A stretch of 64,000 nt of DNA from Pachysolen tannophilus NRRL Y-2460 (lineage: Eukaryota > Ascomycota > Pichiomycetes > Alaninales > Pachysolenaceae). Each line of letters begins with the position of its first letter. The first letter of the stretch is position 1. The stretch is taken from assembly GCA_001661245.1 (NCBI GenBank), contig KV454011.1, positions 1,906,135-1,970,134 of the forward strand. The letters run 5' to 3'. The translations under genes were made by a program, and so were the position numbers. This document shows, one piece after another, positions 9,739-20,700 of the stretch. Below the pieces are notes generated by a model that was given only the letters and a program-made list of their open reading frames with translations, had not been told where the DNA came from and did not search any database.

Positions 9739-10950
9739 CAGTGACAAAAACCAATCACCAATTATTATCAACCTACAATATTACCACCCACAGTACTAAA
9801 ATGATAAATTACCGGGTATTAATGATTTTAAATAATTATGTCCCCCCATCAATCATCTTTAATAATATTTAATACCGGTAGTGCTCTCCATGCTCAAAAT
9901 GACCGAATTAGTGCGAACTCTTATTTGGTCACACGACTTTTCTGTTTTTTTCTTCCTTTTCAATTTGTCTGCCTTTTTGATAACCTTTTTTTTTGGGTCG
10001 TCAAGTGACCCTTTTTTAGTATCTCATTTATTATCTACAAAGTAATTTAAATGACCCAAAAACTTTTTTGAAATCAGGACCGTAAAGAGAGAGAGAAAGA
10101 AGGAAAGAAAGAGCGTATTACTCCGGGAGGAAAAGAAGAAAAAAATATTTCTTAATTTTTTCTCTTCCTTCTTTTTTAGCATTTCTTGAAGCTTCGGCTC
10201 AGAAAGGACTCATCTCATTCTTGGCGGTGTGTGTAGCGGTCGTACTACTAACTAACAAGTAATAACTTAAATGATTGTAGAAACCATTTTTCCATATTTG
10301 TGAACCGGTAAAGCGGGAAAGAAAAGGAAATCAATTTGGCAGGATGTTAAATACTTTAATATTAACTGTAGATATAATTCAAAATCTCTTACTTTTTTCG
10401 ATTACTATAGCTATAAGCTATAAGCTATAAGCTATAAGCTATAAGCTATAAGCTATAAGTATGCTTATAATTAGACTAGACTCTTTATTCTTATTTGACC
10501 GTGTCAATTTAACTTGTCTTTTCAGGTTTCTTTCGAAATAGCAAAGTGAAAAATGAAAAATGAAAAATGAAAAAAAAAATTTCACTGATAAAAAAAAAAA
10601 TTTTTTTTTTTTTTTTTTTTTTATCTTTTTGATAAGTAATATGAATAGTTAAAAAAAAGTACCAACAAATCTTAAATAATTTGATATAATAATAAATAAT
10701 TAAAAAGTTATAATTATTTATTTATAAATAAATTATTTTTAATAATTAGTTACTACTTTTTTTTTTTTTTGCTTTTTTGCATTTTTATTCAAGTTTTCAG
10801 TATTTTAAAAAGGTTCAAAAAAAATTCATAATTAGATTACATTTACAGTTAGTTGATTTGTCTTTGTATTTTTCAATTTTGAGAAGGAGAAATTGGATTC
10901 GTGTGACTGAATATTTTTTTTTTTTTTAGTATATAAACTCATAGGAAAAT
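9739..10950. promoter_or_regulatory. Long divergent intergenic region HEM4/poly-Q gene
   Basis: About 1.2 kb without a credible gene. It holds a seven-copy AGCTATA heptamer (10409-10457), AAAATG-type repeats near 10549-10570, a long poly-T run near 10600-10622, a purine-rich GAGAGAGAAAGAAGG stretch near 10087, and a TACTAACTAAC motif near 10243 that resembles a branch point but has no convincing splice partners. Its unusual length for this dense genome suggests complex regulation of the regulatory-looking poly-Q gene to the right. Confidence 0.5.
10409..10457. repeat. (AGCTATA)7 heptanucleotide tandem repeat
   Basis: Seven perfect head-to-tail AGCTATA units lie about 490 bp upstream of the poly-Q gene. 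Each unit contains the self-complementary AGCT/TATA core, so the array can form slipped or cruciform structures. Confidence 0.95.
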
Positions 10951-12144
10951 ATGTCGGATAAGAATATTGTTTCAAATATATCGAGTTTATCGCTAAATGA
11001 TACTGTGACTCCATCTTTAAGTGCGAAGAAATCACTCCTATCGACATCGCTAGCTCATGATAAACAATTAAAATTAGACCAAGAGCTGCAGCTGCAGCTG
11101 TTGCAGCAGCAGCAACAACAGCAGCGATCTGTTCCAATATCTTTGAATCAAGGATCTGGGTGTTCTGGAGAACCTGAAGAGCCTTCTTTATTAGCATCTT
11201 CTGTGGGCAAAGACGTTGGCGGAAGATTGGTTCCTTCTTCATCTGCAATATCACTTTTCAGTTTGAATAACGAATCGGAAACAGATGATCAACAACAACA
11301 ACAACAACAACAGCAACAACAACAACAGATACATTTACAGCAGCAGCAGCAGCATTTATCAGCACATCAACAAGGTCCATCTGCTTTCCAAGAACGTAAA
11401 AATTCCCTAAGCAGCTTATCAAGTACAAGTACAACCACTGGAATGCATAACTCAATACATCTTCAAAGACATCAGCATTATTTTAGTAATACATTAACAC
11501 CGTTGTCTTCAATGTCCACCACACCCACTTTCAAGAAAATAGGATTGCTGAATTCATCAAATAAGTTTAATAACACTGTTTCTACAACGGCAAGTGCTTC
11601 TCCAAGACAAATACCAGCTATGAGTAATAGTAACACTTCGGGGAATTTTAATGCTGCAAGTATGGGGGTCTCAGTAACAGTGGGCGGAAGTAACGTCCCG
11701 CCAGAGCCAAATTTAGAACCAACAAGTCTTGGAGGTTCTCCATCAATGTTTTATCTCTCTTCAAGAACTCCTCCACCATCCTTGACAAATTCATCTTACT
11801 TGACACTAAACAATATGAATGCTTATAAACAACAACAACAACAGCAGCAGCAGCAGCAGCAGTTACAACAACAACAGCAACAGCTACCACTGGGTGCTAT
11901 CAGAATACAAAATAGCCAGCATTTGCATCATCAACAACAAAGAAGTCGGGACTTGAACTTGAACTTAAACATGTCAGATATTTCACCAAACTTGTTCCCA
12001 ATCGGTACCCCAAATGACGCCCCACCAATGACTCCGCTATTACTAAACAATAGCAATGGTGAAGACTTCAGATTCATCAATCCAGGTATTAGTTCAAAAT
12101 CTCCAAATATAGGTAAGGAAAATTATGAAAGGTTCACAGAATAA
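10951..12144 (+). CDS. Poly-Q rich protein of unknown function with many SP/TP sites
   Basis: I do not recognise this 397-residue protein. It opens with a short, possibly conserved segment (SNISSLSLNDTVTPSLSAKK) and carries four glutamine tracts (about residues 46-58, 113-135, 293-313 and 327-330). At least ten SP or TP pairs are scattered through it, for example SMSTTPTFKK, SPSMFY, SSRTPPPS, FPIGTPND, PPMTPLLL and SKSPNIGK, which would suit a proline-directed kinase such as a CDK or MAPK. There is no DNA-binding domain, membrane segment or signal peptide. The ATG at 10951 follows an A-rich context and the stop is clean. A long, repeat-rich promoter fits a regulatory role, but that is inference only. 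The real-gene call rests on open length, SP/TP patterning and clean spacing. Confidence 0.7.
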   Translation: MSDKNIVSNISSLSLNDTVTPSLSAKKSLLSTSLAHDKQLKLDQELQLQLLQQQQQQQRSVPISLNQGSGCSGEPEEPSLLASSVGKDVGGRLVPSSSAISLFSLNNESETDDQQQQQQQQQQQQQIHLQQQQQHLSAHQQGPSAFQERKNSLSSLSSTSTTTGMHNSIHLQRHQHYFSNTLTPLSSMSTTPTFKKIGLLNSSNKFNNTVSTTASASPRQIPAMSNSNTSGNFNAASMGVSVTVGGSNVPPEPNLEPTSLGGSPSMFYLSSRTPPPSLTNSSYLTLNNMNAYKQQQQQQQQQQQLQQQQQQLPLGAIRIQNSQHLHHQQQRSRDLNLNLNMSDISPNLFPIGTPNDAPPMTPLLLNNSNGEDFRFINPGISSKSPNIGKENYERFTE

Positions 12145-12401
12145 ACACAGCAAAAATTACAAATTTCTTACATGAAATTTTTCCACAAAAAAAAAAAAAA
12201 AAGAAAAAAGAAAGCATTATCAGATTGCATGCAACTACAAAGTAAAGCAAAAACAATCGTCTTCTATACATATATATCTATATATTACCATCTACATAAA
12301 AATATATATATCTTGTAAACTGGAATACTCCTATAGCTCTTAGTAAACCTCAAAGTACATATACCATAACTATACTTCCTAATTTGGAAGTTTCTGTTTT
12401 T

Positions 12402-12436
<35 letters not shown>

Positions 12437-12674
12437 GTTCAGCAGAAACGAAGGAACGACGATAATAATAATACTCGTCGAGTCAATCAAATTAATGGAA
12501 AAGTATTAGTTAAATTAGAGATACATTTAATAAAAGAATCAATCATTATAAATCTATCATTAGATTTATATGGATATACACTATTGCCACCATTAGATTT
12601 TAATATTTGATTTGATTTCTATTGGCAAAAATATTTGAATTAAAATCGATATTTTATCAGAAGAAGAATTATTG
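12145..12674. other. Intergenic region before EAF1
   Basis: About 530 bp that contains the poly-Q gene 3' end and the EAF1 promoter. It holds a 26-bp poly-T tract around 12409-12434, TA-rich microsatellite near 12270-12310 and an ATA/AATAAT-rich stretch. I see no other gene. Confidence 0.5.
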
Positions 12675-15600
12675 ATGAGTAATAGTAGTGTAAACGGGAT
12701 CAATAACAATAGTATAGTAAGTATTTAAAGACCAGAAGTTGATAATAACGTTGGCAAAGAGACCTAGACGGTAGCATCAATAGTGGCAATAGTGGAGGAA
12801 GTAGTAGTAGTAGTATTGGTAGTAGCAGCAGCAGTATACTAACAGATGGTTTTTTTTTTTGTTTTTTTTATTTAGTATAAGATGGACAGGATCCGTTTGG
12901 AGTCAATAGAGAGAAGACGGCAGAAATGTAGTGATACTATTAAGCAGAGGAAAAGAAAATTAGCAGAATTGTACTATGTCAGCAAATCACCATTGATACC
13001 TGTATCTGCCCAGGAAATATTGAAAAGTGAAGACAGATTGCTTGCGTTCTTGGAGAAAAATGATTTGGAGAATGGGCATGGTTTTCAAGCATCGAAATTA
13101 CCTTCCAGCAGTGGTAGTAATAATATTGCAAGTTTACAACAACAACAACAACTTGGATCAAGATCAAGGTCACAATCACAATCGCCAGTATTGAAAAACA
13201 CAATCATTAATAACAATAACAATAGGCAGGGTGTTTCCTCCTCAGCTTCATCACAATCCAAATCATCATCGAAGAAATCAACACCTTCAGCAACACCGAC
13301 ACTGATGGGAACACCAACACATGCAAGAATTTCAGCCACTCAAACACCACCACTGCTTTTGAAGAATAATGACCAACTACTGATTAGCCAGCAGCATCAA
13401 TTGACCATGTCTGCTCCTCCAGCAATGCAGAACAAACAAACACAAAAACCTGTTAATACCATTATTAATACTCCAATAGTCAGTGATATACTGGCTTCTT
13501 CTCCGATTACCGTACCAGCAAAGAGAAGCGCAAATACAATAACATCAGATGAAGTGATATCACCTAGCAAGTTTTTAAAAGTTGATAACTCTGAAGGAAG
13601 CCCAAGTAGAATAGTGGTGCCTTCAGTAACTCCAGTTCTTCTGGAGCAGCAATTGCAACACCAACAACAAGCTCAAACTCAACAGCTACAACAACTTCAA
13701 AAAGAAAGCGGGAGACTGGACTTGATTCAATCTACACCGTTACCGACAATAGCCTCAGAAATTTCAAATAGTAACAATAGCGGTGAACGTTTACAAGAAC
13801 AAAACACCCTGGCCATTAGTGCAGTAAAAGAAGCTGCAAATAATATTTCCCATAATCAGAACATTAACAATAATACTAATATAAATAACAACGACGGTGA
13901 CAGTAAAGTTACTGTTGCTGTTAATGGCAGCCAGAGTATGACTGCAAGCGACGAGCAAGAGAGAGAAAAATTGGACGAAGAACTCAAGCTGCAACAAGAA
14001 CAAAAGTTAAGAGAAAAAGAATTGTATGCGGTCTCCCCCATTCCTCATGATTATGTAGAGACCCCAACTTTATCAAGTTTAATATTGGCATTTTCACAGT
14101 CAAAACAAATCGATGATTTAGGAAATGATGTTATTCAGAAAAGCAGAGAGCTCAATTTATTTGACAATATCGATATCAGTAAATTGTCGGTTTTACTAAT
14201 GCCTGAAAATTACCCTTCAAAAATTGCAGAATCCTCACCATTAGCCGAATTATATTATTTAACTCAAACATGTCCTCTTTCCAAATTACTACCAGGAACT
14301 AATAAAACTTTAACAACAGATACCTATGAGTCTGCATTATTAGAAGGTAAAGTTGCAGTTGTTTATTCGAGAATTGAAGAATTGAAAAGACAAAAGAAGT
14401 GGAGTCTTAGACAGCCTGGGCGTTTTGTTGATCCTTTCACCGCTGAAAATGGGCCTAGTAGCTCTCACTGGAATAGTTTGCTCACAGAAATGAAATGGAT
14501 GTCAGTTGATTTTGCAGAGGCTAGAAAATTCAAGTTGGTGCAATGTTTCTACATTGCTCAATCGGTTATGGATTATTGGAATTATGGTAAAATAGTATGT
14601 GCTCATGGAAAACCTGTTGAATATTATTTGCGAACCACCAGAGAAAGTAGTGGTGGAAAGGTCAGACAGCAAAGTACAGATGGAAATCCAGCTTCTAAGT
14701 TTGGAGAGAAGATAACAACTACAGATTCAATAAATGAAGAGGAGAGTAATGAAAGGGACGTGCATATGGAAGATTCTATAGAGTCTACCGATAATAAAGA
14801 TGTCACAAAGGAGGAGCAGGATGAAGAATCAGCAAGTGAAAACCCAGTGGATTCTGTGTCACAACTGGAAGAAGAAAGCGAAGATCATCACACTCAGAGC
14901 TTTCCAAAAGAGGATTCTGAAGACTGGAATATTGATGTTTCATTATTGTTGGAGCGTCCGAATCCAGCAGACGAAATTGTTCCACCAAAACTTCCAGAAA
15001 TTAGTGAACAGGACTTCCTGAAACTTGAAGATAAATCTTTTCAACCTTTCAAAATATACGTTGACTCTGAAGACTTGACCAACACAGATCTGGCTATCAT
15101 TGAAAATTTGCCAACTTATATCGCATTTGACGACTTCAAAGAGGAAAAACTGATTGATCCATATTTGAAGAATCCAATAACGGCTGTGTCTAGATTACTA
15201 ACACCAATAGATGAAGATGATGAAGAATGGTATAAAGTGGTAATGAGAAATGATGATAGTGTTACTTCACCCCTTGCCTCGACTTATCAAAAAGGTTTCT
15301 TTGGCCTTAATGGACAGAAAAGGCTAAACTTTATCAAGCCTCCGTTACCTCCATCTTTGAAGTATTTAGATCTTAGAACTCCAACTATTTGGTTACCAGA
15401 AGATGATCGTTATCTTATTCATTATATTGCTGAATATCAGTTTAATTGGAATATAGTTTCTGCTCATTTGTCAGCGCATCCAACAAGGGGTTATTCATCA
15501 AATATAGAAAGAAGAACGCCATGGCAATGTTTTGAAAGGTATATTCAGTTAAATGACAAATTTCAGTTCTCAGATATGAGGGGAGGCTATTCGAGCTTGG

Positions 15601-17606
15601 CACAACAATGGTTAGAGGCAGCTCATAAGGCTCAAGCAACAACAAAGAGAAGAATTTCCCCTTTGGGTGTCGGTAGTGATTCTATTCAAAGAGGTCACAA
15701 GAGATTGAGATGGGCCAGTATGTTTGATGCAATTAGAAAGTGCATGAGAAAAAGAGAAAATGCCCCTAAACCTAGTAATAGTCCACATAAAAAATTCAAT
15801 GATGAAAAGAAGGGTAATGTTCCAACTCCGGCAGAGTTGTCGAAGCTAAAATTCGATAGGGATAAGGCTATTCAAGAAGCTTACATGCACCAAAGTAACG
15901 CTAACGGTAATTTCGCCATGAGAGCAAAAAATGCCGCCGCTGCGGTATTGCTGCAGCAGCTGCTGCAGCAGAAACTTGTGGGCAACAATTCTACTTCAAA
16001 TACATCTTCCTCTGGTTCCTCCAATTCGGTCGTTGGTAATCCTGCAAATCAGCAACTTCAAGGAACAAACGTTCTTAAACCTCAGAATCAACAGCGTATC
16101 CAGAATGCCCAAAGAATTGTCACTAATGGTAACCCAAGGCAAAACGTTATGAATGGGGGCCTGCAGCAACCTCAAGGAATGATTTCTAATACTAATGCTC
16201 CAGGCATCCGTAATGGTAATGTCATTACGAAGCCAACAACTCCGAATGGCACACCTTATACTAATGAACAAATTCAACATCTTTTGCAGTTACAGCGTCA
16301 AAGAAAATTGATGCAGCAAAACTCAGCATCTGCTTCGCCAGCAGGTAGTAATGGAAATAATTCAAATTCTAGCACGCCACTTCTATCATTAGCAAATTTG
16401 AATGCTGCAGCATCCGGTGGTAAGGCTAGCGTTTCTGTTGCCGGATCACCCAATCAGACTTCTATGGTTCCAAATTCAAGTAATCAAGTGACAATGGGAG
16501 GTAACAACAACGCCTACACGAATAATAATAATAATAATAATATTAATAGCAATGGAAGGTCTCCTTCGATCCAGAACTCACCAGTGGTGACGAATACTGC
16601 CGCTCCCTTAAGAAAATTAAATCTTTCAAACTTTTCTAATGCTCATGTATCTGCTATTATCAACCAAATCCAGCTTCAAAATCCTAAAATGTCAAAAGCT
16701 GATGTAACAAAATTAGCTGCCAATTATTTGCATAATTTAACTCAACAGCAACAACTGCTGCAGAATCGTACAAGTCACGCTATGGGAGTTAATCAGAGGC
16801 CAAATAATGGAAATAATGGAAATAATGGTAGTAATGTTAATAATGGCAATAATAATGGTAATAGGCAAGGCAATGTTTCTGGTAGTCCTCAGATGAATCC
16901 ATCAAATTCCACCAATCAAGTACGCCGTCAAGCTACAAATCTCAGTATGCTTACTCCTGAACAGTTGACAACATTGGCCAACAATCCAAATCTTACAGAG
17001 GTTCAAAGAAAACAAATTCTAATGTTAAAGAATATTCAACAACAAAAAGCTGCTGCTGCACAGCAACAGCAGCAGTTAAGGAATGCGTCTAATCAAGCAA
17101 CAAGGGCAATGCTTATGCCCCAACAACAACAACAACAACAACAACAACTGCAATTGTTGCTGCGCCAATTGCAAAATGGTCCTTCCACAACTGCACCAAC
17201 ACCTCAACAGTTGGCAGCACAGAGGGCTAGTATCCAACAGCAACAACAACATCAACATCAGCAGCATCAGCGTCAGCAGCAACAGAATTTGGTGGACGGA
17301 ACTACTGGTGGGCTTATCAATGGCGTGAATGGTGGAGTATCGAGCTCAATGTCTACTCCAACAAACTCAACTGTTGGCCTTCATCAACAGGTTCCTGAGG
17401 GCTCTTCCCCAGTATCGTTGAGATTTGTTGCCCCAGAAATTAATGTCAATAACAATAATTTATCAGCCATGTCTTCACCTTTAGTTCAGCATCAACAGCT
17501 TTCCAATAACAGTAATGGAAGCACTCGTACCAACTCCCCTGTGAGCGGTCGCGTCCTAGGTGGTGTAGCTCTCAATCAGCAGGGTAATAATAATGCGAGT
17601 GAATAA
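12675..17606 (+). CDS. EAF1: EAF1/VID21, NuA4 histone acetyltransferase platform subunit; exons 12675-12716 and 12876-17606
   Basis: Scaffold of the NuA4 H4/H2A acetyltransferase complex in the nucleus. The protein opens with a basic coiled segment (DRIRLESIERRRQKCSDTIK). The HSA domain begins near residue 545 (HWNSLLTEMKWMSVDFAEAR, then KFKLVQCFYIAQ), and a SANT/Myb domain lies near 853-910 (TIWLPEDDRYLIHYIAEY, RRTPWQCFERYIQLND). The last third is a Gln/Asn/Ser-rich tail with CAA/CAG tracts. I add a 14-codon first exon at 12675-12716 that ends exactly at GTAAGTAT. A TACTAAC branch site at 12837-12843 and the acceptor TTTAG at 12875 restore the frame as TAT AAG ATG GAC AGG. This gives 1590 residues. 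If the exon is not used, translation would start at the ATG at 12882 (1574 residues). Confidence 0.9.
12717..12875 (+). other. Predicted EAF1 intron (159 nt)
   Basis: Donor GTAAGT at 12717, branch TACTAAC at 12837-12843, polypyrimidine stretch and acceptor TAG ending at 12875. Exon 1 ends in phase 0 and exon 2 continues in frame with the EAF1 ATG. The intron carries AGT/AGC trinucleotide repeats. An in-frame TAA soon after the donor means unspliced RNA would stop early. Confidence 0.75.
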
Positions 17607-17863
17607 GATTGGGGTTATCTTTAGCATGATTCACATAGATTCACATAATTTTTCTTATCTTATTTTATCTTATTATATTTTATTTTTTAGTTTTTTGGTT
17701 ATATAAATAATGTATTTAAGAAAAAAAATTGGAGTTTTGTTTTGATTTAAATGATTTTGAAGAAAGAATGACAAATATTTTAAAGAAAGCTATCTATCTA
17801 TCTATATACTAGAATAAATTGCATACCAGTTCCAATAAATCCAATCTTTTTTTTTATATATTT

Positions 17864-18376
17864 TTATCCCAATTTTTTTTCAATTTCTATGATACGTTTC
17901 TTAAAATCTTGTGCAATAAGACCAATTTGACCAATTTTATTAAACTCATTCATCAATTCTTGGCAATCTTTCAACAACCTATTCAATTTGAGTAAATTCA
18001 TGTTGATTCTCGCCACATCTGATTCATAATTATTCTTTTGGAATGTAATACTATCTTCAGTTTGTTCTGATAAAGATTTTACTCTATCACTTATCTTGTA
18101 CATCAAATAATCAAAATTTAAAGCCAATTGCTTAACACCAAGTGGATCATCTTCAACATCATCATTGTCTCCACTGCCAAAACGATTTATCCCATCAAAA
18201 CTCATATCTTCTTCTTCTTCTATTTCTTCATCTTCTTGAGATGCTTCCTCAACTTCATTCTCAACTTCAATACCAATATCATCCTCAGCTAAAGTCAAAT
18301 TATCATTACTAACACCACCACCATTACTTCCACTAACCAACGTCAACTGATCCGAAGAACTCGATGACAGTGACAT
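17864..18376 (-). CDS. CNL1: CNL1, BLOC-1 subunit
   Basis: Small coiled-coil component of the yeast BLOC-1 complex, which acts on endosomes to regulate Rab5/Rab7 (Vps21/Ypt7) dynamics. The match to S. cerevisiae Cnl1 is clear in the segment DDPLGVKQLALNFDYLMYKI (about residues 78-97), followed by a long helical coiled coil to the end (KRIIEIEKKL). The N-terminal 75 residues are Ser/Gly- and then Asp/Glu-rich and look disordered. At 170 residues it is longer than the 122-residue S. cerevisiae protein because of that extension. It is divergent from GGA, the same pair that is adjacent in S. cerevisiae (YDR357C/YDR358W). Confidence 0.87.
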   Translation of the reverse strand: MSLSSSSSDQLTLVSGSNGGGVSNDNLTLAEDDIGIEVENEVEEASQEDEEIEEEEDMSFDGINRFGSGDNDDVEDDPLGVKQLALNFDYLMYKISDRVKSLSEQTEDSITFQKNNYESDVARINMNLLKLNRLLKDCQELMNEFNKIGQIGLIAQDFKKRIIEIEKKLG

Positions 18377-18387
18377 AATAACCTCTT

Positions 18388-18415
18388 ATCTACCATCTAC
18401 CATCTACCATCTACC
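18388..18415. repeat. (ATCTACC)4 heptamer upstream of CNL1
   Basis: Four perfect ATCTACC units (GGTAGAT on the CNL1 sense strand) begin 12 bp before the CNL1 ATG, so they probably sit in its 5' leader or core promoter. A related heptamer lies before ABZ1. Confidence 0.9.
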
Positions 18416-18666
18416 AGCAACCAATTCTTACTCTTCCTATCTCTCATCATTTCCTTAATTCTTCGTTGTTGGTCGGCTTCAATTACGACTTTTGGCTGTA
18501 TTTGCCCGAACCAGTTGTTGACAGACAATTTGGTGAAAATGATGTGAAATCCAACAGCTGAGCAGGAAGTTTGAAAGGCGGTGGATGGTTGATATAACAA
18601 TAATTATTTTAATTAAATTTGAAAGATAAAATTTAATAAAGCAATCAATCTATTTCAATTCCAAAG

Positions 18667-20700
18667 ATGTCTTCTTCTTTGTCTTTATCGGCAGATCTTC
18701 AAAATGCTAATCCGAGATTGTTGAGAAGAATTCGTATGTATGATTATAAAAAAGTTATTATTGGTAATAAAAAAAAATTACCGGCTAAAAATTGTTAATT
18801 ACTAGTTATTTACTAACACATATTGAATAGAAAGAGCATGTAGACCAACATTAACTCAGCCAGATTTGGGTTTGAACTTGGAAGTTTGTGATTTTATAAA
18901 TGAGAAGCAAGGTTCTCTGTAAGTAATGTTTTTTTTTTTTTTACGTTTTTAATTTGTTTTGTGAAGAAAAATGCTCTTATTGATTGAATATTGTTATACT
19001 AACACACATATGATTAAAAAAAATTTTATAGTCCTCGTCAAGCAGCAATTGTCACAGTTAAGTTGATCAATAGTAGAGATCCTCGGATTTCGGAATTGGC
19101 AATTCAATTATTGGATGTATTGGTGAAAAATTGTGGATATCCATTTCATTTACAAATTTCAAGAAAAGAATTTTTAAATGAATTGGTGAAAAGATTTCCT
19201 GAAAGACCTCCGGCCAGGTATTCTAGAACTCAAAGATTGATTTTGGGTCAAATTGAAGAATGGACTCAAACTATATGTAAAACTTCTCGTTATAAAGAAG
19301 ATATGGGTTTTATTAGAGATATGAGAAGATTATTGGCTTATAAAGGTTATGTCTTTCCAGAATTAAAAAGAGAAGATGCTGCAGTATTAAATCCTTCTGA
19401 TAATTTAAAATCAATTGAAGAACTTCAAAGAGAGGAAAGAATTGCACAAAGTGCTAAGCTTCAAGAATTAATTAGACGTGGAAGACCTCAAGATTTAAAA
19501 GAAGCTAATAAATTGATGAAAATTATGTCTGGTTTTAAAGAAGATGAATCATTAGAAACAACAAAACAAAGAGTTGCTGAAGATATTAACAAATTGAAAA
19601 GAAAAGTTGATTTGTTTAATGAAATGTTAAACAATGCTAGTAATTTGGGTAAAATTGATGAAACTGATTCTACTCTTGTTGAATTATATGGTGCTTTAAA
19701 AGTTTCTCAACCAAAAATTCAAAAAATTATTGAAGAAGAAAGTGAAGATGAAGAAGCAGTTACTAATTTGTTACAATTAAATGATAATATAAATCTGCTT
19801 TTAAACAAATACCAATTGTTAAAAGGTGGTGATGTTTCAAATGCGAATAATATTCAAGTAAATGCAGGTTCAGGTAAAAATGGAAATTCTTTAAATTTAA
19901 TTAATTTCGATGATGATGATGATGATGAAGATGGTAGTCAAAACAACTCAGGAAATGCCTCATCCGGAAACAATAATAATAATAATAATAATAATGATAT
20001 TCAAGATTTATTAAGTGATTTAGGAGGGTTATCATTTTCATCCAATGACAATCTGGGTTCTATTGCCCTAGAAACATCTCCTCCACCTGCTGGTAATGGT
20101 GGAATCAATCTTGATGCCTTGAAATCAATTAATGCAGCTTCTGGTTCAAATGGAAATTATGGAGCCGGTAGTTCAAGACCTCCTTTCCCTCCACCATCTT
20201 CCACTACAAACAACGATTTCACTTCGTCTTTATCGGTTGCTCCTCCAATCGCATCACAACCACATCAACAACAACAACAGCAATTGGATCCATTCGGATT
20301 CGATTTCTCATCTTTATCAGCTCCCGCACCAACGGTATCTCAAGAAACTGGCCCGAAAATCTTAATCAACCAATCAGAGCATGTAAAAATTGAATTTATA
20401 ATAATAAATAAATCATCAAACTCAATATCACTAAAAGGTGTTTACAGCAATGTTGGACAATCTCCAGTTTCTGGATTACAATTCTTAGTTGCTGTTCCAA
20501 AGACATGGGAATTGCAATTACTTCCTCAATCTGGAAATTTTATTAATGCTGGTGTTAATAATGGTATTACTCAATTCATCAACATTACGAAAAAACAAGA
20601 CCATCTCGATGACACTAAGCCATTGAAAATTAAATGGAAGTGTGACTACATTGCTAACGGAATCTCAGTAGATGAGTCAGGTGTTAGTGACTTAAAATAG
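18667..20700 (+). CDS. GGA2: GGA1/GGA2, Golgi gamma-ear ARF-binding clathrin adaptor; exons 18667-18733, 18831-18918, 19032-20700
   Basis: Monomeric clathrin adaptor that sorts cargo from the trans-Golgi to endosomes. Spliced, it encodes 607 residues beginning MSSSLSLSADLQNANPRLLR. The VHS domain spans about residues 20-160 and includes LDVLVKNCGYPFHLQISRKE and TQTICKTSRYKEDMGFI. A GAT domain follows (ARF/ubiquitin binding, with GRPQDLKEANKLMKIMSGFK), then an Asn/Asp-rich hinge and a C-terminal gamma-ear domain (about 480-607). Introns at 18734-18830 and 18919-19031 have GTATGT and GTAAGT donors, TACTAAC branch sites and TAG acceptors. Both junctions fall inside the VHS domain and restore the conserved reading RACRPTLTQPDLGLNLEV and KQGSLPRQAAIVTVKL. 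A continuous ORF view misses the first 51 residues. Whether it corresponds to GGA1 or GGA2 cannot be decided; a pre-duplication single gene is likely. Confidence 0.93.
18734..18830 (+). other. GGA intron 1 (97 nt)
   Basis: Donor GTATGT at 18734, branch TACTAAC at 18811-18817, acceptor AATAG ending at 18830. Removing it joins RRI to QRACRPTLTQ of the VHS domain in frame. Confidence 0.93.
18919..19031 (+). other. GGA intron 2 (113 nt)
   Basis: Donor GTAAGT at 18919, a TACTAAC branch near 18997-19003, acceptor TATAG ending at 19031. Removal joins NEKQGSL to PRQAAIVTVKL, the expected VHS sequence. Confidence 0.93.

Noticed and set aside
10230-10300. Possible 5'-UTR intron for the poly-Q gene, based on TACTAACTAAC
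   Set aside because: No convincing GTATGT/GTAAGT donor upstream at a sensible distance and the nearest AG is too close.
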